64,000 nucleotides of DNA from Ramlibacter sp. Leaf400 (GCF_001424545.1 NZ_LMQL01000014.1:141343-205342), one strand, 5' to 3'; shown: positions 8,217 through 17,905, counted from the stretch's first letter. A program made the numbers and translations. Notes: generated from the letters alone by a model not told the origin.

Positions 8217-8992
8217 CACCACACGCCGCCCGGATAGGCCCGCTGCAGGTACTGCAGCTCGGCCACCACGTAGCCCATGTGCTCGCTGTGCTGGCCGCGC
8301 TTGCCGGCGGAGACGAACTTCGAGGGCGCGGGGATCTCCAGGCCGGCGTGCTGCATCACGGTGGCCATGTCGGCGTCCCACTGCGGCTTGAGTTCGCTCC
8401 AGCGCGGGCCCAGGCCGCTGGCCGCGGCCTGCTCGTCCACCGCGTCGTCGGCGAACAGCTCGGCCGAGTAGCGCCACAGCTGGTCGACGGCGGCGACCAT
8501 GCGCCGGCGCGATTCGTCCGTGCCCTGCGCCAGCCGCACCACCCAGTCGGCCGAGTGCTGCTGGTGGTAGCGCGCCTCCTTGACGGCCTTGCCGGCGATG
8601 GCCGCGACCTCGGGATCCGAGGAGTCGCGCAGCCGCAGCCACAGCAGGCGCAGGAAGGTGGCGAGCATGGTGTTGCGCAGCACCGTGACGGCGAAGTCGC
8701 CGCGCGGCAGCTCCACCAGCGTCACGTTGCGGAACTCGCGCTCCTCGCGCAGGTAGGCCAGCTGGTCCTCGTCCAGGCCCTGGCCTTCCAGCGAGCCGGC
8801 GTAGGTGAGCAGCGCGCGGGACTGGCCGACCAGGTCCAGCGCCATGTTGGCCAGGGCGATGTCTTCCTCCAGCACGGGCGCGTGGCCGGTCCACTCGCCC
8901 AGGCGCTGGCCGAGGATGAGGGCCGTGTCGCCGATGCGCAGCAGGTACTGCACGGCCGGGGACTGGCTGACGGAGATGGAAGCGGTGGGCAT
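8216..8992 (-). CDS. paaC: PaaC, structural subunit of phenylacetyl-CoA epoxidase
   Basis: The start at 8992 gives 258 residues beginning MPTASISVSQSPAVQYLLRI, matching PaaC length. It is a ferritin-like fold subunit (ALANMALDLVGQSRALLTYA; AVKEARYHQQHSADWVVRL) that lacks a full diiron ligand set in the family and scaffolds the catalytic PaaA. The frame extends upstream through paaB, but that extension has no family similarity. Its stop overlaps the paaD ATG. Confidence 0.94.
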   Translation of the reverse strand: MPTASISVSQSPAVQYLLRIGDTALILGQRLGEWTGHAPVLEEDIALANMALDLVGQSRALLTYAGSLEGQGLDEDQLAYLREEREFRNVTLVELPRGDFAVTVLRNTMLATFLRLLWLRLRDSSDPEVAAIAGKAVKEARYHQQHSADWVVRLAQGTDESRRRMVAAVDQLWRYSAELFADDAVDEQAAASGLGPRWSELKPQWDADMATVMQHAGLEIPAPSKFVSAGKRGQHSEHMGYVVAELQYLQRAYPGGVW

Positions 8993-9000
8993 GGCGGCTC

Positions 9001-9300
9001 TCACATGTGGTCCACGGCGCCCGGGAGCTTGTAGAAGGTGGGGTGCCGGTACACCTTGTCCTCCATCGGGTCGAAGTACATGTCCTTGTCGGCGGGGTCG
9101 CTGGCCACGATGTGGTCGGAGCGCACCACCCACACGCTGTTGCCTTCCTGGCGCCGCGTGTAGACGTCGCGCGCCATCTGGATGGCCATCTTCGGGTCGG
9201 CGGCATGCAGGCTGCCGCAGTGCTTGTGGTCCAGGCCCGACTTGGACCGGACGAAGACTTCCCACAGCGGCCACTCGGCCTTCAGGTTCTGATCGCTCAT
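9001..9300 (-). CDS. paaB: PaaB, small subunit of phenylacetyl-CoA epoxidase
   Basis: A 99-residue protein beginning [20 protein letters not shown] and containing [14 protein letters not shown] and a conserved [10 protein letters not shown] near the C-terminus, diagnostic of PaaB. PaaB bridges PaaAC heterodimers and assists the monooxygenase complex. Its ATG overlaps the paaA stop (ATGA). Confidence 0.95.
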   Translation of the reverse strand: MSDQNLKAEWPLWEVFVRSKSGLDHKHCGSLHAADPKMAIQMARDVYTRRQEGNSVWVVRSDHIVASDPADKDMYFDPMEDKVYRHPTFYKLPGAVDHM

Positions 9301-10304
9301 GCGGCCTCCTTGACCGGTTCCTGCTTCGCCGCATAGGCCATCGCCGCTTCGCGCACCCAGGCGCCTTCGTCCCAGGCCTTCACGCGTGCCGCGAGCCGTT
9401 CCTTGTTGCAGGGCCCGTTGCCCTGGATCACGTTCCAGAACTCGTCCCAGTCGATGGCGCCGAAGTCGTAGTGCTGGCGCTCCTCGTTCCACTTCAGGTC
9501 CGGGTCGGGCGGCGTGACGCCCAGCACCTTGGCCTGCTCCACCGCGGCGTCGACGAAGCGCTGGCGCAGCTCGTCGTTGGAGACGCGCTTGATGCCCCAG
9601 CGCATCGACTGCGCGGTGTTGGGCGACTGGTCGTCCGGCGGGCCGAACATCATGATGGACGGCCACCACCAGCGGTTGACGGCGTCCTGCACCATGGCCT
9701 TCTGCGCGTCGGTGCCCTTCTCCATCATGGTCAGCAGCGACTCGTAGCCCTGGCGCTGGTGGAAGCTCTCCTCGCGGCAGATGCGGATCATGGCGCGCGC
9801 ATACGGCCCGTAGGAGCAGCGGCAGATCGGCACCTGGTTCATGATGGCCGCGCCGTCCACCAGCCAGCCGACCACGCCGACGTCGGCCCAGGTCAGCGTG
9901 GGGTAGTTGAAGATGGAGCTGTACTTGGCCTTGCCGGTGTGCAGCGCGTCCAGCATCTGGTCGCGGCTGGTGCCCAGGGTCTCGGCGGCGGAATACAGGT
10001 ACAGGCCGTGGCCGCCCTCGTCCTGCACCTTGGCCAGCAGGATGGCCTTGCGCTTGAGCGAGGGCGCGCGGGTGATCCAGTTGCCCTCGGGCAGCATGCC
10101 CACGATCTCCGAATGCGCGTGCTGGCTGATCTGCCGCACCAGCGTCTTGCGGTAGTGGTCCGGCATCCAGTCCTTGGGCTCGATGAATTCGCCGGCGTCG
10201 ATGCGCTCGTCGAAGCGTTCCTGCAACCGCATCTCGTCGGCCGAACGCAACGGCTTGCCGGCCGCCTCGTCCTTGCCCATGGTGTCCATCGCCTGCGTGT
10301 ACAT
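9297..10304 (-). CDS. paaA: PaaA, catalytic subunit of phenylacetyl-CoA epoxidase
   Basis: From ATG 10304, with an AGGAGA ribosome site just before it, the product is 335 residues. It is the diiron oxygenase subunit forming ring-1,2-epoxyphenylacetyl-CoA. Carboxylate/histidine ligand segments of the ferritin-like fold are visible ([17 protein letters not shown] and [14 protein letters not shown]). It is the first gene of the leftward paa operon. The further upstream frame to 10541 runs through the promoter and is rejected. Confidence 0.96.
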   Translation of the reverse strand: MYTQAMDTMGKDEAAGKPLRSADEMRLQERFDERIDAGEFIEPKDWMPDHYRKTLVRQISQHAHSEIVGMLPEGNWITRAPSLKRKAILLAKVQDEGGHGLYLYSAAETLGTSRDQMLDALHTGKAKYSSIFNYPTLTWADVGVVGWLVDGAAIMNQVPICRCSYGPYARAMIRICREESFHQRQGYESLLTMMEKGTDAQKAMVQDAVNRWWWPSIMMFGPPDDQSPNTAQSMRWGIKRVSNDELRQRFVDAAVEQAKVLGVTPPDPDLKWNEERQHYDFGAIDWDEFWNVIQGNGPCNKERLAARVKAWDEGAWVREAAMAYAAKQEPVKEAA

Positions 10305-10335
10305 GCCGTCTCCTGAGAGGGAAAGGCCGGGTTTA

Positions 10336-10349
10336 ACCGACCGGTCGGT
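10336..10349. promoter_or_regulatory. Candidate PaaR (TetR) operator
   Basis: ACCGACCGGTCGGT is a perfect 14-base palindrome 32 bases upstream of the paaA ATG, immediately followed by a TCGATAATAG stretch. CGACCGGTCG-type palindromes are typical TetR operators. Assignment to the paaR product is an inference. Confidence 0.6.
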
Positions 10350-10533
10350 CGATAATAGGGGAATCGCGCGATGGGGGCAAGCCCAGCAACAACGCTGGGA
10401 AGAACCTCGCACTGCGGCTTCAAATCCTGCTGTCGAGCTGGGCGCCGGATCGGGCGGAGCCGCCTGCGTGCTACCTTCCCCCGCCGCGAATTGAGCCCGC
10501 ACCGACGCGGCGGGCCGGCGCCAGGAACACCAC

Positions 10534-12210
10534 ATGGACAACGAACTTCTTCTCCCCCGGGTCGCCTACTTCTCGATGGAGATGGCGCTGGAGCCCGGCA
10601 TGGGCACCTACAGCGGGGGCCTGGGCGTGCTGGCCGGCGACCACATGCGCAGCGCGGCCGACCTGGCCCTGCCCCTCGTCGGCGTCACGATGCTCAGCCG
10701 CCAGGGCTACTTCCGCCAGAGCATCGAGGGCGACACCCAGGTCGAGCACGACGCCACCTGGGACCCCAGCAAATATGCCAAGCGCCTGCCGGCCAAGGTG
10801 CGCGTCACCATCCGCGGCCGCGAGGTCTGGGTCGGCGGCTGGCGCCACATGGTGGGCAGCCGCTGCGAGGACTCCAAGGCGGTGCCGGTGATCCTGCTGG
10901 ACACGGACCTGCCGGAGAACCACCCGGAGGACCGCAAGCTCACCGCGTTCCTCTATGGCGGCGACGAGACCTACCGCCTCTGCCAGGAGATCGTGCTGGG
11001 CATCGGCGGCGTGCGCCTGCTGGCCGCGCTGGGCCAGCAGGTGCAGAAGTACCACCTGAACGAAGGCCACGCCGCGCTGCTGACGCTGGAGCTGCTGCGC
11101 GAGCGACTGGCCGCGGGCGAGACGCGCGAGGAAGCCATCGCCGGCGTGCAGGCGCACTGCGTCTTCACCACCCACACGCCGGTGCCCGCGGGGCACGACC
11201 AGTTCGACTACCCGCTGGCGGCCGAATGCCTGGGGCCCCTGGTCAAGGACCTGGGCGTGCAGGAACTCGCCGGCAAGGAGCGCCTGAACATGACGCACCT
11301 GGCGCTGCGCCTGTCCAACTGGGTCAACGGCGTGGCCAAGCGCCACGCCGAGGTCTCGCGCACCATGTTCCCCGGCTACGAGGTGCATGCGATCACCAAC
11401 GGCATCCACCCCTGGACCTGGGCGTCGGACGCGCACCGCCGGCTGTACGACCAGCACGTGCAGCACTGGTGCCACGAGCCCGAACTGCTGCTGCACGCCG
11501 ACCGCATCCCCTCGGCCGAACTTCTCGCGGCGCACCGCGAGGCGAAGCAGGCGCTCATCGCCCTGCTGCAGCGCTCCGGTGGCCGCCGGCTGGAAGCGGA
11601 CCGCTTCACCATCGGCTTCGCCCGCCGCATGACCGACTACAAGCGGCCGTCGCTCCTCTTCAGCGACATGGCGCGGCTGCAGGCGATCGCGAAGAAATAC
11701 CCGATCCAGATCGCGCTGGCCGGCAAGGCCCACCCGCGCGACGAACTGGGCAAGCGCCACATCGCGCGCCTGCACGCCTTCGCGCGCGAGCTGGGCGACA
11801 GCATCCCGATCGTGTTCGTGCCCGACTACGGCATCGAGGCGGGACGCCTGCTCGTGGGGGGCGTGGACCTGTGGCTGAACACGCCGCAGCGGCCGCTGGA
11901 AGCGTCAGGCACCAGCGGGATGAAGGCGGCGCTGAACGGCGTGCCCAACCTCAGCATCCTGGACGGCTGGTGGCTGGAAGGCTGCGAGGAAGGCCTGACC
12001 GGCTGGGCGATCGGCGAGGACGGCCCGCACGACGACGCGCTGGACTCGAAGGCGCTGTACGACAAGCTGGAGAAGACCGTGCTGCCGCTGTACTACGAGA
12101 ACCCCGAGGGGTGGATGGCGGTGATGCGGGGGGCGATCACCCGGAACGGCTCGTTCTTCCACAGCCACCGGATGGTGCGGCGGTACATGCTGGAGGCGTA
12201 TACGCGCTGA
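10534..12210 (+). CDS. glgP: Short-form alpha-glucan phosphorylase
   Basis: A 558-residue GT35 phosphorylase that would release glucose-1-phosphate from glycogen or maltodextrins using PLP. The N-terminus has [12 protein letters not shown] and [13 protein letters not shown], and the PLP-lysine segment [14 protein letters not shown] is near residue 460. It is of the compact alpha-glucan phosphorylase type, shorter than E. coli MalP/GlgP (~800). It is divergent from paaA and not next to other glycogen genes; glgC lies 42 kb away at 54433. Confidence 0.88.
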   Translation: MDNELLLPRVAYFSMEMALEPGMGTYSGGLGVLAGDHMRSAADLALPLVGVTMLSRQGYFRQSIEGDTQVEHDATWDPSKYAKRLPAKVRVTIRGREVWVGGWRHMVGSRCEDSKAVPVILLDTDLPENHPEDRKLTAFLYGGDETYRLCQEIVLGIGGVRLLAALGQQVQKYHLNEGHAALLTLELLRERLAAGETREEAIAGVQAHCVFTTHTPVPAGHDQFDYPLAAECLGPLVKDLGVQELAGKERLNMTHLALRLSNWVNGVAKRHAEVSRTMFPGYEVHAITNGIHPWTWASDAHRRLYDQHVQHWCHEPELLLHADRIPSAELLAAHREAKQALIALLQRSGGRRLEADRFTIGFARRMTDYKRPSLLFSDMARLQAIAKKYPIQIALAGKAHPRDELGKRHIARLHAFARELGDSIPIVFVPDYGIEAGRLLVGGVDLWLNTPQRPLEASGTSGMKAALNGVPNLSILDGWWLEGCEEGLTGWAIGEDGPHDDALDSKALYDKLEKTVLPLYYENPEGWMAVMRGAITRNGSFFHSHRMVRRYMLEAYTR

Positions 12211-12232
12211 CGCTTGTGCCCGGCGCGTCGCC

Positions 12233-12562
12233 TCACGCGGCGGCGGCGTGGAACTTCACACCCAGGGCGCGCGCCACCTTCAGGACGGTGGCGAAGCTCG
12301 GATTGCCGGTTTCGCTCAGCGCCTTGTACAGGCTCTCCCGGCTCAGGCCCGCATCCCGCGCCACCTGGCTCATGCCCTTGGCGCGCGCGATGTCGCCCAG
12401 GGCGCGCGTGATGCCCGCGGCATCGTCGGGCGCTTCCTGCAGCCAGGCTTCCAGGTAGGCCGCCATTTCCTGCGGCGTGCGAAGTTGCTCGGCGACGTCG
12501 TACGCGACCGTCCGGGTGCGGGCGGCGGCGGTGTCCTTGGCGTTCGATTCGGCTTTGGCCAT
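12233..12562 (-). CDS. Antitoxin of a HigBA-like pair (HTH protein)
   Basis: A 109-residue protein beginning [14 protein letters not shown]. The central part is a helix-turn-helix ([20 protein letters not shown]) followed by [18 protein letters not shown], typical of addiction-module antidotes of the HigA/putative DNA-binding family. The start at 12562 overlaps the toxin stop as TAATG, so translation is probably coupled. By family knowledge it should neutralise the upstream toxin and repress the operon. Confidence 0.82.
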   Translation of the reverse strand: MAKAESNAKDTAAARTRTVAYDVAEQLRTPQEMAAYLEAWLQEAPDDAAGITRALGDIARAKGMSQVARDAGLSRESLYKALSETGNPSFATVLKVARALGVKFHAAAA

Positions 12563-12876
12563 TACTGCTCCTGCAGATTCCTCACCAGCGAGATCGCTGT
12601 TTCGATGTCCTCCTGTTGCGAAGACTTGTCTCCGCCAGCCAGAAGAACGATCAGAACCCCTGCGCGCTCGGTGTAGTACACGCGGTACCCGGGCCCGACG
12701 TCGATCTTGAGCTCCGACACCCCGCCCGCCAGCCTGCGGTACAGCCCGGGGTTGCCATGCGCCAACCGGTCGACGCGGACCTGGATGCGTGCACGACCGG
12801 AGCGGTCTTTCAGGGCGTTGATCCAGTCCCGATAGAGCTCCGTCATCTCCACGCGAGTCGGTGCATTGTATCCCAT
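12562..12876 (-). CDS. RelE/HigB-like toxin
   Basis: A 104-residue RelE/ParE-superfamily protein of the addiction-module killer type. It shows WINALKDRSGRARIQVRVDRL, a helical start, then strands SELKIDVGPGYRVYYTE and VLIVLLAGGDKSSQQEDI, which match the HigB-like fold. The toxin precedes the antitoxin, as in HigBA. Such toxins usually cleave ribosome-bound mRNA. A second possible start is the internal MTELYRDW methionine. Confidence 0.82.
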   Translation of the reverse strand: MGYNAPTRVEMTELYRDWINALKDRSGRARIQVRVDRLAHGNPGLYRRLAGGVSELKIDVGPGYRVYYTERAGVLIVLLAGGDKSSQQEDIETAISLVRNLQEQ

Positions 12877-12941
12877 GGGCTACACGATAGGCAAGCCCAA
12901 CCATGGGCGCAACCCCACGTCGCGCTAAGCGAGGGCGGCAG

Positions 12942-13451
12942 CTACCTGGCCCGCAACCTCCTTGTCGCCTCTTTCAGGCCGGCCGCCGCCTCCAGAGGCA
13001 GCCGCGTCTCCGACTTCACCTCCTTGAGCACCACGCTCGACCGCACGTGCGTCACCCCGGGCAGCCGGAACAGCGTCTCGTGCAGGAAGCTCTCGTACCG
13101 CTTGATGTCCGGCACCAGCACCTTGATGACGTAGTCGGCCTGCCCGGTCGTCGCGTAGCAGCTCACGATGCTGGGCTCCGCGGCCACGGCCTGCTCGAAC
13201 CGCCGGACGTCGTCCTCGTTGTGCCGCGTGAGGTTCACCTCCGCCAGCACGCACAGGGCCAGGCCGACCTTCTCGCGGTCGACCAGCGCGGTGTAGCCGC
13301 GGATGATCCCGGCCGCCTCCATCTCCTTGACGCGCTTCCAGCAGGGCGTGCTGGACAGGCCCGCCGCCGAGGCGAGTTGCTGGACGGTCTGGCGGGCGTC
13401 GCGCTGCAGTTCGGCCAGCAGCAGCACGTCGTGGCGGTCGAGGTCACTCAT
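12942..13451 (-). CDS. Lrp/AsnC-family regulator
   Basis: A 169-residue protein from ATG 13451. The N-terminal HTH reads LDRHDVLLLAELQRDARQTV and LSSTPCWKRVKEMEAAGII. The C-terminal RAM ligand domain follows with SCYATTGQADYVIKVLVPDI. It is divergent from the fused IOR gene and very likely controls it in response to an amino acid, as is usual for this arrangement. An inverted repeat stands between them at 13471-13487. Confidence 0.9.
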   Translation of the reverse strand: MSDLDRHDVLLLAELQRDARQTVQQLASAAGLSSTPCWKRVKEMEAAGIIRGYTALVDREKVGLALCVLAEVNLTRHNEDDVRRFEQAVAAEPSIVSCYATTGQADYVIKVLVPDIKRYESFLHETLFRLPGVTHVRSSVVLKEVKSETRLPLEAAAGLKEATRRLRAR

Positions 13452-13470
13452 TCCTGAAACCTGGCTTAAT

Positions 13471-13487
13471 GGAGAACAGGATTCTCC
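13471..13487. promoter_or_regulatory. Candidate Lrp operator between the Lrp gene and IOR
   Basis: GGAGAA at 13471-13476 and TTCTCC at 13482-13487 form an inverted repeat with a 5-base centre, 20 bases upstream of the Lrp ATG. It is placed where an autoregulating Lrp protein would bind. Confidence 0.45.
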
Positions 13488-13574
13488 TACAAAGGCCATT
13501 CGGGAGGAAATGAGAAGCCTTTTCCTCGCTCCCAAACCTATGCTCTTCCGACCGGCAGCCGCAGGAGACGCAAG

Positions 13575-13604
13575 CCCTGGATTCCCGCCGTCGCGGGAAT
13601 GACG
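13575..13604. repeat. Single palindromic repeat, copy 3
   Basis: CTGGATTCCCGCCGTCGCGG followed by GAATGACG is one unit of the dispersed palindromic family. It lies 29 bases before the IOR start codon, in the 5' leader. Confidence 0.75.
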
Positions 13605-13632
13605 AAGCCAGGGCAGCGGCAGGAGACAGGCC

Positions 13633-16600
13633 ATGACCACCACCACCGCACCCCGCAACGACACGCCCGCGCGCACCGACTCGCTCGCCCGGCCCGACTA
13701 CAAGCTCAGCGACAGCCTGTGGGCGCGCAGCGGCGCCATCTTCCTAACCGGCACGCAGGCGCTGGTGCGCCTGATGCTGATGCAGCGCCAGCGCGATGCG
13801 GCCGCCCGCCTCCACACGCAAGGCTTCATCAGCGGCTACCGCGGCTCGCCGCTGGGCATGGTCGACCAGGCGGTGTGGAAGGCCGGCAAGAAGTTCGAGG
13901 AGGCGGGCCTGCGCTTTCTGCCCGCGATCAACGAGGAACTGGGCGCGACGGCGGTGCTGGGCACGCAGCGGGTCGAGGCCGACCCCGAGCGCACCTGCGA
14001 CGGCGTGTTCGCGCTCTGGTACGGCAAGGGCCCGGGCGTGGACCGCGCGGGCGACGCGCTCAAGCACGGCAACGCGTACGGCGCCTCGCCGCACGGCGGC
14101 GTGCTGATGATCGCGGGCGACGACCACGGCTGCGTGTCGTCGTCGATGCCGCACCAGAGCGACCAGGCCTTCCAGTCCTGGCACGCCCCCGTCGTCTCGC
14201 CGGCCTCGGTGGCCGAGTACCTGGAGTTCGGCCTGTACGGCTGGCAGCTGTCGCGCTTCTCGGGGAACTGGGTAGGCTTCACGGCGCTGTCGGAAGTGGT
14301 GGAGAGCGCGTCCACGGTGGACCTGGACCTGGTCAACGCCCGCGTGGCCGCCTGGCAGGACGGCGACACGGTGCGCCAGCTCACCGGCTGGCAGCCGCCG
14401 GTGGGCGGGCTGCACTACCGCTGGCCCGACCTGCCCTCGCTGGTGATCGAGCAGCGGCTGCATGCCAAGCTGGACGCGGTGCGGGCCTTCGCGCGCATCA
14501 ACAGCATCGACCGCCACGTCGTGTCGAGCGAGCACGCCACCGTGGGCATCGTCACCGCCGGCAAGGCGCACTACGACTTCATGGAGGTGCTGCGGCGGCT
14601 GGACGTCTCGACCGAGGCGCTGGCGCAGCACGGCGTGCGCATCTACAAGCTGGGCCTGACCTACCCGATCGAGCCGACGCGCATGCGCGAGTTCGTGCGC
14701 GGCCTCAAGGAGGTGCTGGTCATCGAGGAGAAGGGCCCGGTCGTCGAGGAGCAGCTGCGCTCCATGTTCTACAACGACGCGGACCGGCCGGTGATCGTGG
14801 GCAAGACCGATGCCAAGGGCGGGCCCTTCGTGTCATCGCTCGGCGAACTGCGGCCCTCGCGGCTGATCGAGCTCATCGCCCACTGGCTGGCGGCCCACTA
14901 CCCCGACCTGGACCGCCGCCACCTGGTGCGCGACTTCACGCTGCCCGAGCTGCTGTCCAACGAGGGCGACAGCGTCAAGCGGCTGCCCTACTTCTGCGCC
15001 GGCTGCCCGCACAACACCAGCACCAAGGTGCCGGAAGGCTCGCATGCGCAGGCCGGCATCGGCTGCCACTTCATGGCCAGCTGGATGGACCGCGACACCG
15101 AGGGCCTGATCCAGATGGGCGGCGAAGGCGTGGACTGGGTCTCGCACGCCATGTTCACCAAGGTTCCGCACGTGTTCCAGAACCTGGGCGACGGCACCTA
15201 CTACCACTCGGGCTACCTCGCCATCCGCCAGGCCGTCGCGGCGCGCGCGACGCTCACCTACAAGATCCTGTTCAACGACGCGGTGGCCATGACGGGCGGC
15301 CAGCCGGTCGACGGCATCATCAGCGTGGACGGCATCGCGCGGCAGGTGGAGGCCGAGGGCGTCAAGCAGGTCGTGGTGCTGTCCGACGACATCGGCAAGT
15401 ACGACGCCATCCGCAGCCGCTTCCCGGCCGGCACCGAGTTCCATGACCGCGCCGAGCTCGACGCCGTGCAGCGCCGCCTGCGCGAGATGCCGGGCGTCAC
15501 CGTGCTGATCTACGAACAGACCTGCGCCGCCGAGAAGCGCCGCCGCCGCAAGAAAGGCGAGCTGGTCGACCCGGCGCGGCGCGTGTTCATCAACGACCGC
15601 GTTTGCGAAGGCTGCGGCGACTGCAGCGTGCAGAGCAACTGCGTCGCCGTGCAGCCGCTGGAGACGCCGCTGGGGCGCAAGCGCAAGATCGACCAGAGCA
15701 GCTGCAACAAGGACTACTCGTGTGCGAAGGGGTTCTGCCCGAGTTTCGTGGGCGTGCTGGGCGGCGGCCTGAAGAAGCGGGCCGGGGCGCTGGCGGGAGC
15801 ATCGGCGGACTTCCTGCGCCAGGTCGACGCCCTCCCCCACCCCGCCCCCCACGCCTGGACCGCCCCCTACGACCTGCTGGTCACCGGTGTCGGCGGCACG
15901 GGCGTGGTGACGGTGGGCGCGCTGATCACCATGGCCGCGCACCTGGAAGGCAAGAGCGCCAGCGTGCTGGACTTCATGGGCTTCGCGCAGAAGGGCGGCT
16001 CGGTGCTCAGCTTCGTTCGCCTGGCCGACCAGCCCGCGCGCCTGAACCAGGTGCGCATCGACACGCAGCAGGCCGACGCCCTCCTCGCCTGCGACCTGGT
16101 GGTGGGCGCCTCGCCCGAAGCGCTGGCCACCGTGCGCCACGGCCGCACGCGCATCCTGGCCAACACGCACCAGGTGCCGGTGGCCGAGAGCCTGCGCAAC
16201 CCCGACGCCAGCCTCAAGGTGCCGGCGCTGCTGGAGAAGCTGCGCTTCGCCGCCGGCGAGGACCGGGTGGAAACGCTGGACGCGCAGGCGCTGGCCGAAG
16301 CCTTCCTGGGCGACTCCATCGTCTCCAACATCCTGGCCCTGGGCTACGCGTGGCAGCGCGGCCTAGTACCGGTGGGCGTGCAGGCGCTGCTGCGCGCCAT
16401 CGAGCTCAACGGCGTGGGCGTGGAAAACAACAAGCTGGCCTTCTCCCTCGGCCGCCTGGCCGCGGCCGACCCGCAGGCCGTGGCCGCGCTGCTGCGCGAG
16501 CCCCAGCCCGAGCCGCTGCCAGCGCAGGAAACCCTCGACGCCATCGTCGCGCGCGGCATGAAGCACCTGGCCGGCTACCAGGGCGCCGCCTACGCGCGCC

Positions 16601-17235
16601 GCTATGCCGAGTTCGTCGCCCGGGTGCGCACGCGCGAAGCCTCGCTGGCCTGCGACGCGTCACTGCCCTTCACGCGAGCCGTGGCGCAGTCGCTGCTCAA
16701 GCTGATGGCCTACAAGGACGAGTACGAGGTCGCGCGCCTCTACACCGACGGCGAGTTCCTCAAGTCCCTGCTTCAGCAGTTCGAGGGCGACCCGGCGCTG
16801 GAGTTCTACATGGCCCCGCCGATCCTCAGCCGCGCCAGGCCGGGCGAGCGCCCGCGCAAGGTCCGGCTGGGCGGCTGGATGTTGCCGGCGATGAAGGTGC
16901 TGGCCCACGGCCGGCGCCTGCGCGGCACCGCGCTGGACGTCTTCGGCTACACGCACGAGCGGCGCATGGAACGCTCGCTGATCGGCGAATACACGAGTCG
17001 CGTCGAGGCCCTGCTGCCCGCGCTCTCGGCCGAGCGCCTGGGCGTTGCCACCGAGATCGCGCTGCTGCCGCTGTCGATGCGCGGCTTCGGGCCGGTCAAG
17101 CAGGCGAACGTGGCGGCGGCGCGCCTGCGCGAAGCGGAGCTGCTGTACCGCTTCGATCCGCAGACCTACCCTCGTCCGGAGCAGAAGCCGGCGGCGGGGC
17201 AGATCCGGGGGATCCGGGTGACGGCGGCGGCTTGA
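13633..17235 (+). CDS. Fused indolepyruvate ferredoxin oxidoreductase
   Basis: A 1200-residue three-module 2-oxoacid:acceptor oxidoreductase. The N-terminal pyrimidine/TPP module contains GFISGYRGSPLGMVDQA. The TPP-binding signature GDGTYYHSGYLAIRQ with a downstream FNDAVAMTGGQ lies near 518-560. A cysteine cluster region follows (CEGCGDCSVQSNC near 658; then SCNKDYSCAKGFCPSF). The C-terminal gamma-type module begins near DLLVTGVGGTGVVTVG (about 750). Family role: CoA-dependent oxidative decarboxylation of indolepyruvate or phenylpyruvate to aryl-acetyl-CoA. Its neighbour Lrp regulator and the paa operon 3 kb away suggest phenylalanine catabolism. Confidence 0.92.
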   Translation: MTTTTAPRNDTPARTDSLARPDYKLSDSLWARSGAIFLTGTQALVRLMLMQRQRDAAARLHTQGFISGYRGSPLGMVDQAVWKAGKKFEEAGLRFLPAINEELGATAVLGTQRVEADPERTCDGVFALWYGKGPGVDRAGDALKHGNAYGASPHGGVLMIAGDDHGCVSSSMPHQSDQAFQSWHAPVVSPASVAEYLEFGLYGWQLSRFSGNWVGFTALSEVVESASTVDLDLVNARVAAWQDGDTVRQLTGWQPPVGGLHYRWPDLPSLVIEQRLHAKLDAVRAFARINSIDRHVVSSEHATVGIVTAGKAHYDFMEVLRRLDVSTEALAQHGVRIYKLGLTYPIEPTRMREFVRGLKEVLVIEEKGPVVEEQLRSMFYNDADRPVIVGKTDAKGGPFVSSLGELRPSRLIELIAHWLAAHYPDLDRRHLVRDFTLPELLSNEGDSVKRLPYFCAGCPHNTSTKVPEGSHAQAGIGCHFMASWMDRDTEGLIQMGGEGVDWVSHAMFTKVPHVFQNLGDGTYYHSGYLAIRQAVAARATLTYKILFNDAVAMTGGQPVDGIISVDGIARQVEAEGVKQVVVLSDDIGKYDAIRSRFPAGTEFHDRAELDAVQRRLREMPGVTVLIYEQTCAAEKRRRRKKGELVDPARRVFINDRVCEGCGDCSVQSNCVAVQPLETPLGRKRKIDQSSCNKDYSCAKGFCPSFVGVLGGGLKKRAGALAGASADFLRQVDALPHPAPHAWTAPYDLLVTGVGGTGVVTVGALITMAAHLEGKSASVLDFMGFAQKGGSVLSFVRLADQPARLNQVRIDTQQADALLACDLVVGASPEALATVRHGRTRILANTHQVPVAESLRNPDASLKVPALLEKLRFAAGEDRVETLDAQALAEAFLGDSIVSNILALGYAWQRGLVPVGVQALLRAIELNGVGVENNKLAFSLGRLAAADPQAVAALLREPQPEPLPAQETLDAIVARGMKHLAGYQGAAYARRYAEFVARVRTREASLACDASLPFTRAVAQSLLKLMAYKDEYEVARLYTDGEFLKSLLQQFEGDPALEFYMAPPILSRARPGERPRKVRLGGWMLPAMKVLAHGRRLRGTALDVFGYTHERRMERSLIGEYTSRVEALLPALSAERLGVATEIALLPLSMRGFGPVKQANVAAARLREAELLYRFDPQTYPRPEQKPAAGQIRGIRVTAAA

Positions 17236-17251
17236 GGCTCGGGGCCGCGCC

Positions 17252-17905
17252 TCAGTTGCGGCGACCGAGCACCTGTTCGGCCAGGTCCATGCAATCGTCG
17301 AACGAGCGCTCGTAGGCCAGACGATCGATCCGGTTGAATTCGGCGCGCGCCAGGTCGCGGTAGTCCTGAAGGCGCTCCAGGAAGGTGCGCGAGTGCTCGG
17401 CGAAGAACGGCCGCGCCACCTCGATGGCCTCCGGCTCCAGTTCCGCAACCGCGCACAGGTCGAAGAGGTCTCGCGCCTTGGCCATGTGGCCGCGATGGTG
17501 CATCTTCTTGGCGATGATCTCGGCGCAAGTTTCCACGTGGAGGGTGCGCCCGAGGTAGTGGACGGCTTCCCACGGGGCATCCGTCAACGGAGTCCCCACG
17601 ACGATGTCGATCTCGCCGGTGGGCAAGAGGAGCTTGATGTACTCGGCCGCCTCCTGGTAGTTCGTCGTCAAGGCTTCGGCCGCGTCCGTCAGGCGCGGCG
17701 AGAAATGCCCCAGGTACTGAGGATCGGGCACGAACAGGTCGATGTCCTTGCTGTGCCGGTGATTCAGGCGAAGCATGAGGACCGTTCCGCCACCGAAACT
17801 CCACACCGGCTTACGGACCATCGTGGCCAGGTGGTCCGTCAGCGTCAGCGCTTGAGCGAGCAACTCTTGCCATGCGCCTGGCCGGGTGAAATCGGCCCGC
17901 TTCAT
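17252..17905 (-). CDS. AbiEii/AbiGii-like nucleotidyltransferase, probable toxin
   Basis: From ATG 17905 the protein has 217 residues. It shows the nucleotidyltransferase core WSFGGGTVLMLRLNH (about 35-49) and SKDIDLFVPD with the DxD-like pair near D54 and D56, then IIAKKMHHRGHMAKARDLFDL, as in the AbiEii/MenT superfamily. Members transfer nucleotides to tRNA or other targets and act as toxins in type IV-like or related systems. The four-base ATGA overlap with an upstream XRE protein supports a two-gene module. Toxicity is inferred. Confidence 0.78.
   Translation of the reverse strand: MKRADFTRPGAWQELLAQALTLTDHLATMVRKPVWSFGGGTVLMLRLNHRHSKDIDLFVPDPQYLGHFSPRLTDAAEALTTNYQEAAEYIKLLLPTGEIDIVVGTPLTDAPWEAVHYLGRTLHVETCAEIIAKKMHHRGHMAKARDLFDLCAVAELEPEAIEVARPFFAEHSRTFLERLQDYRDLARAEFNRIDRLAYERSFDDCMDLAEQVLGRRN

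Noticed and set aside
13452..13676. N-terminal extension of the Lrp protein to 13676
   Set aside because: The extension passes through a palindromic repeat and the IOR start. Lrp proteins begin just before the LDRHDVLLL helix, at 13451.
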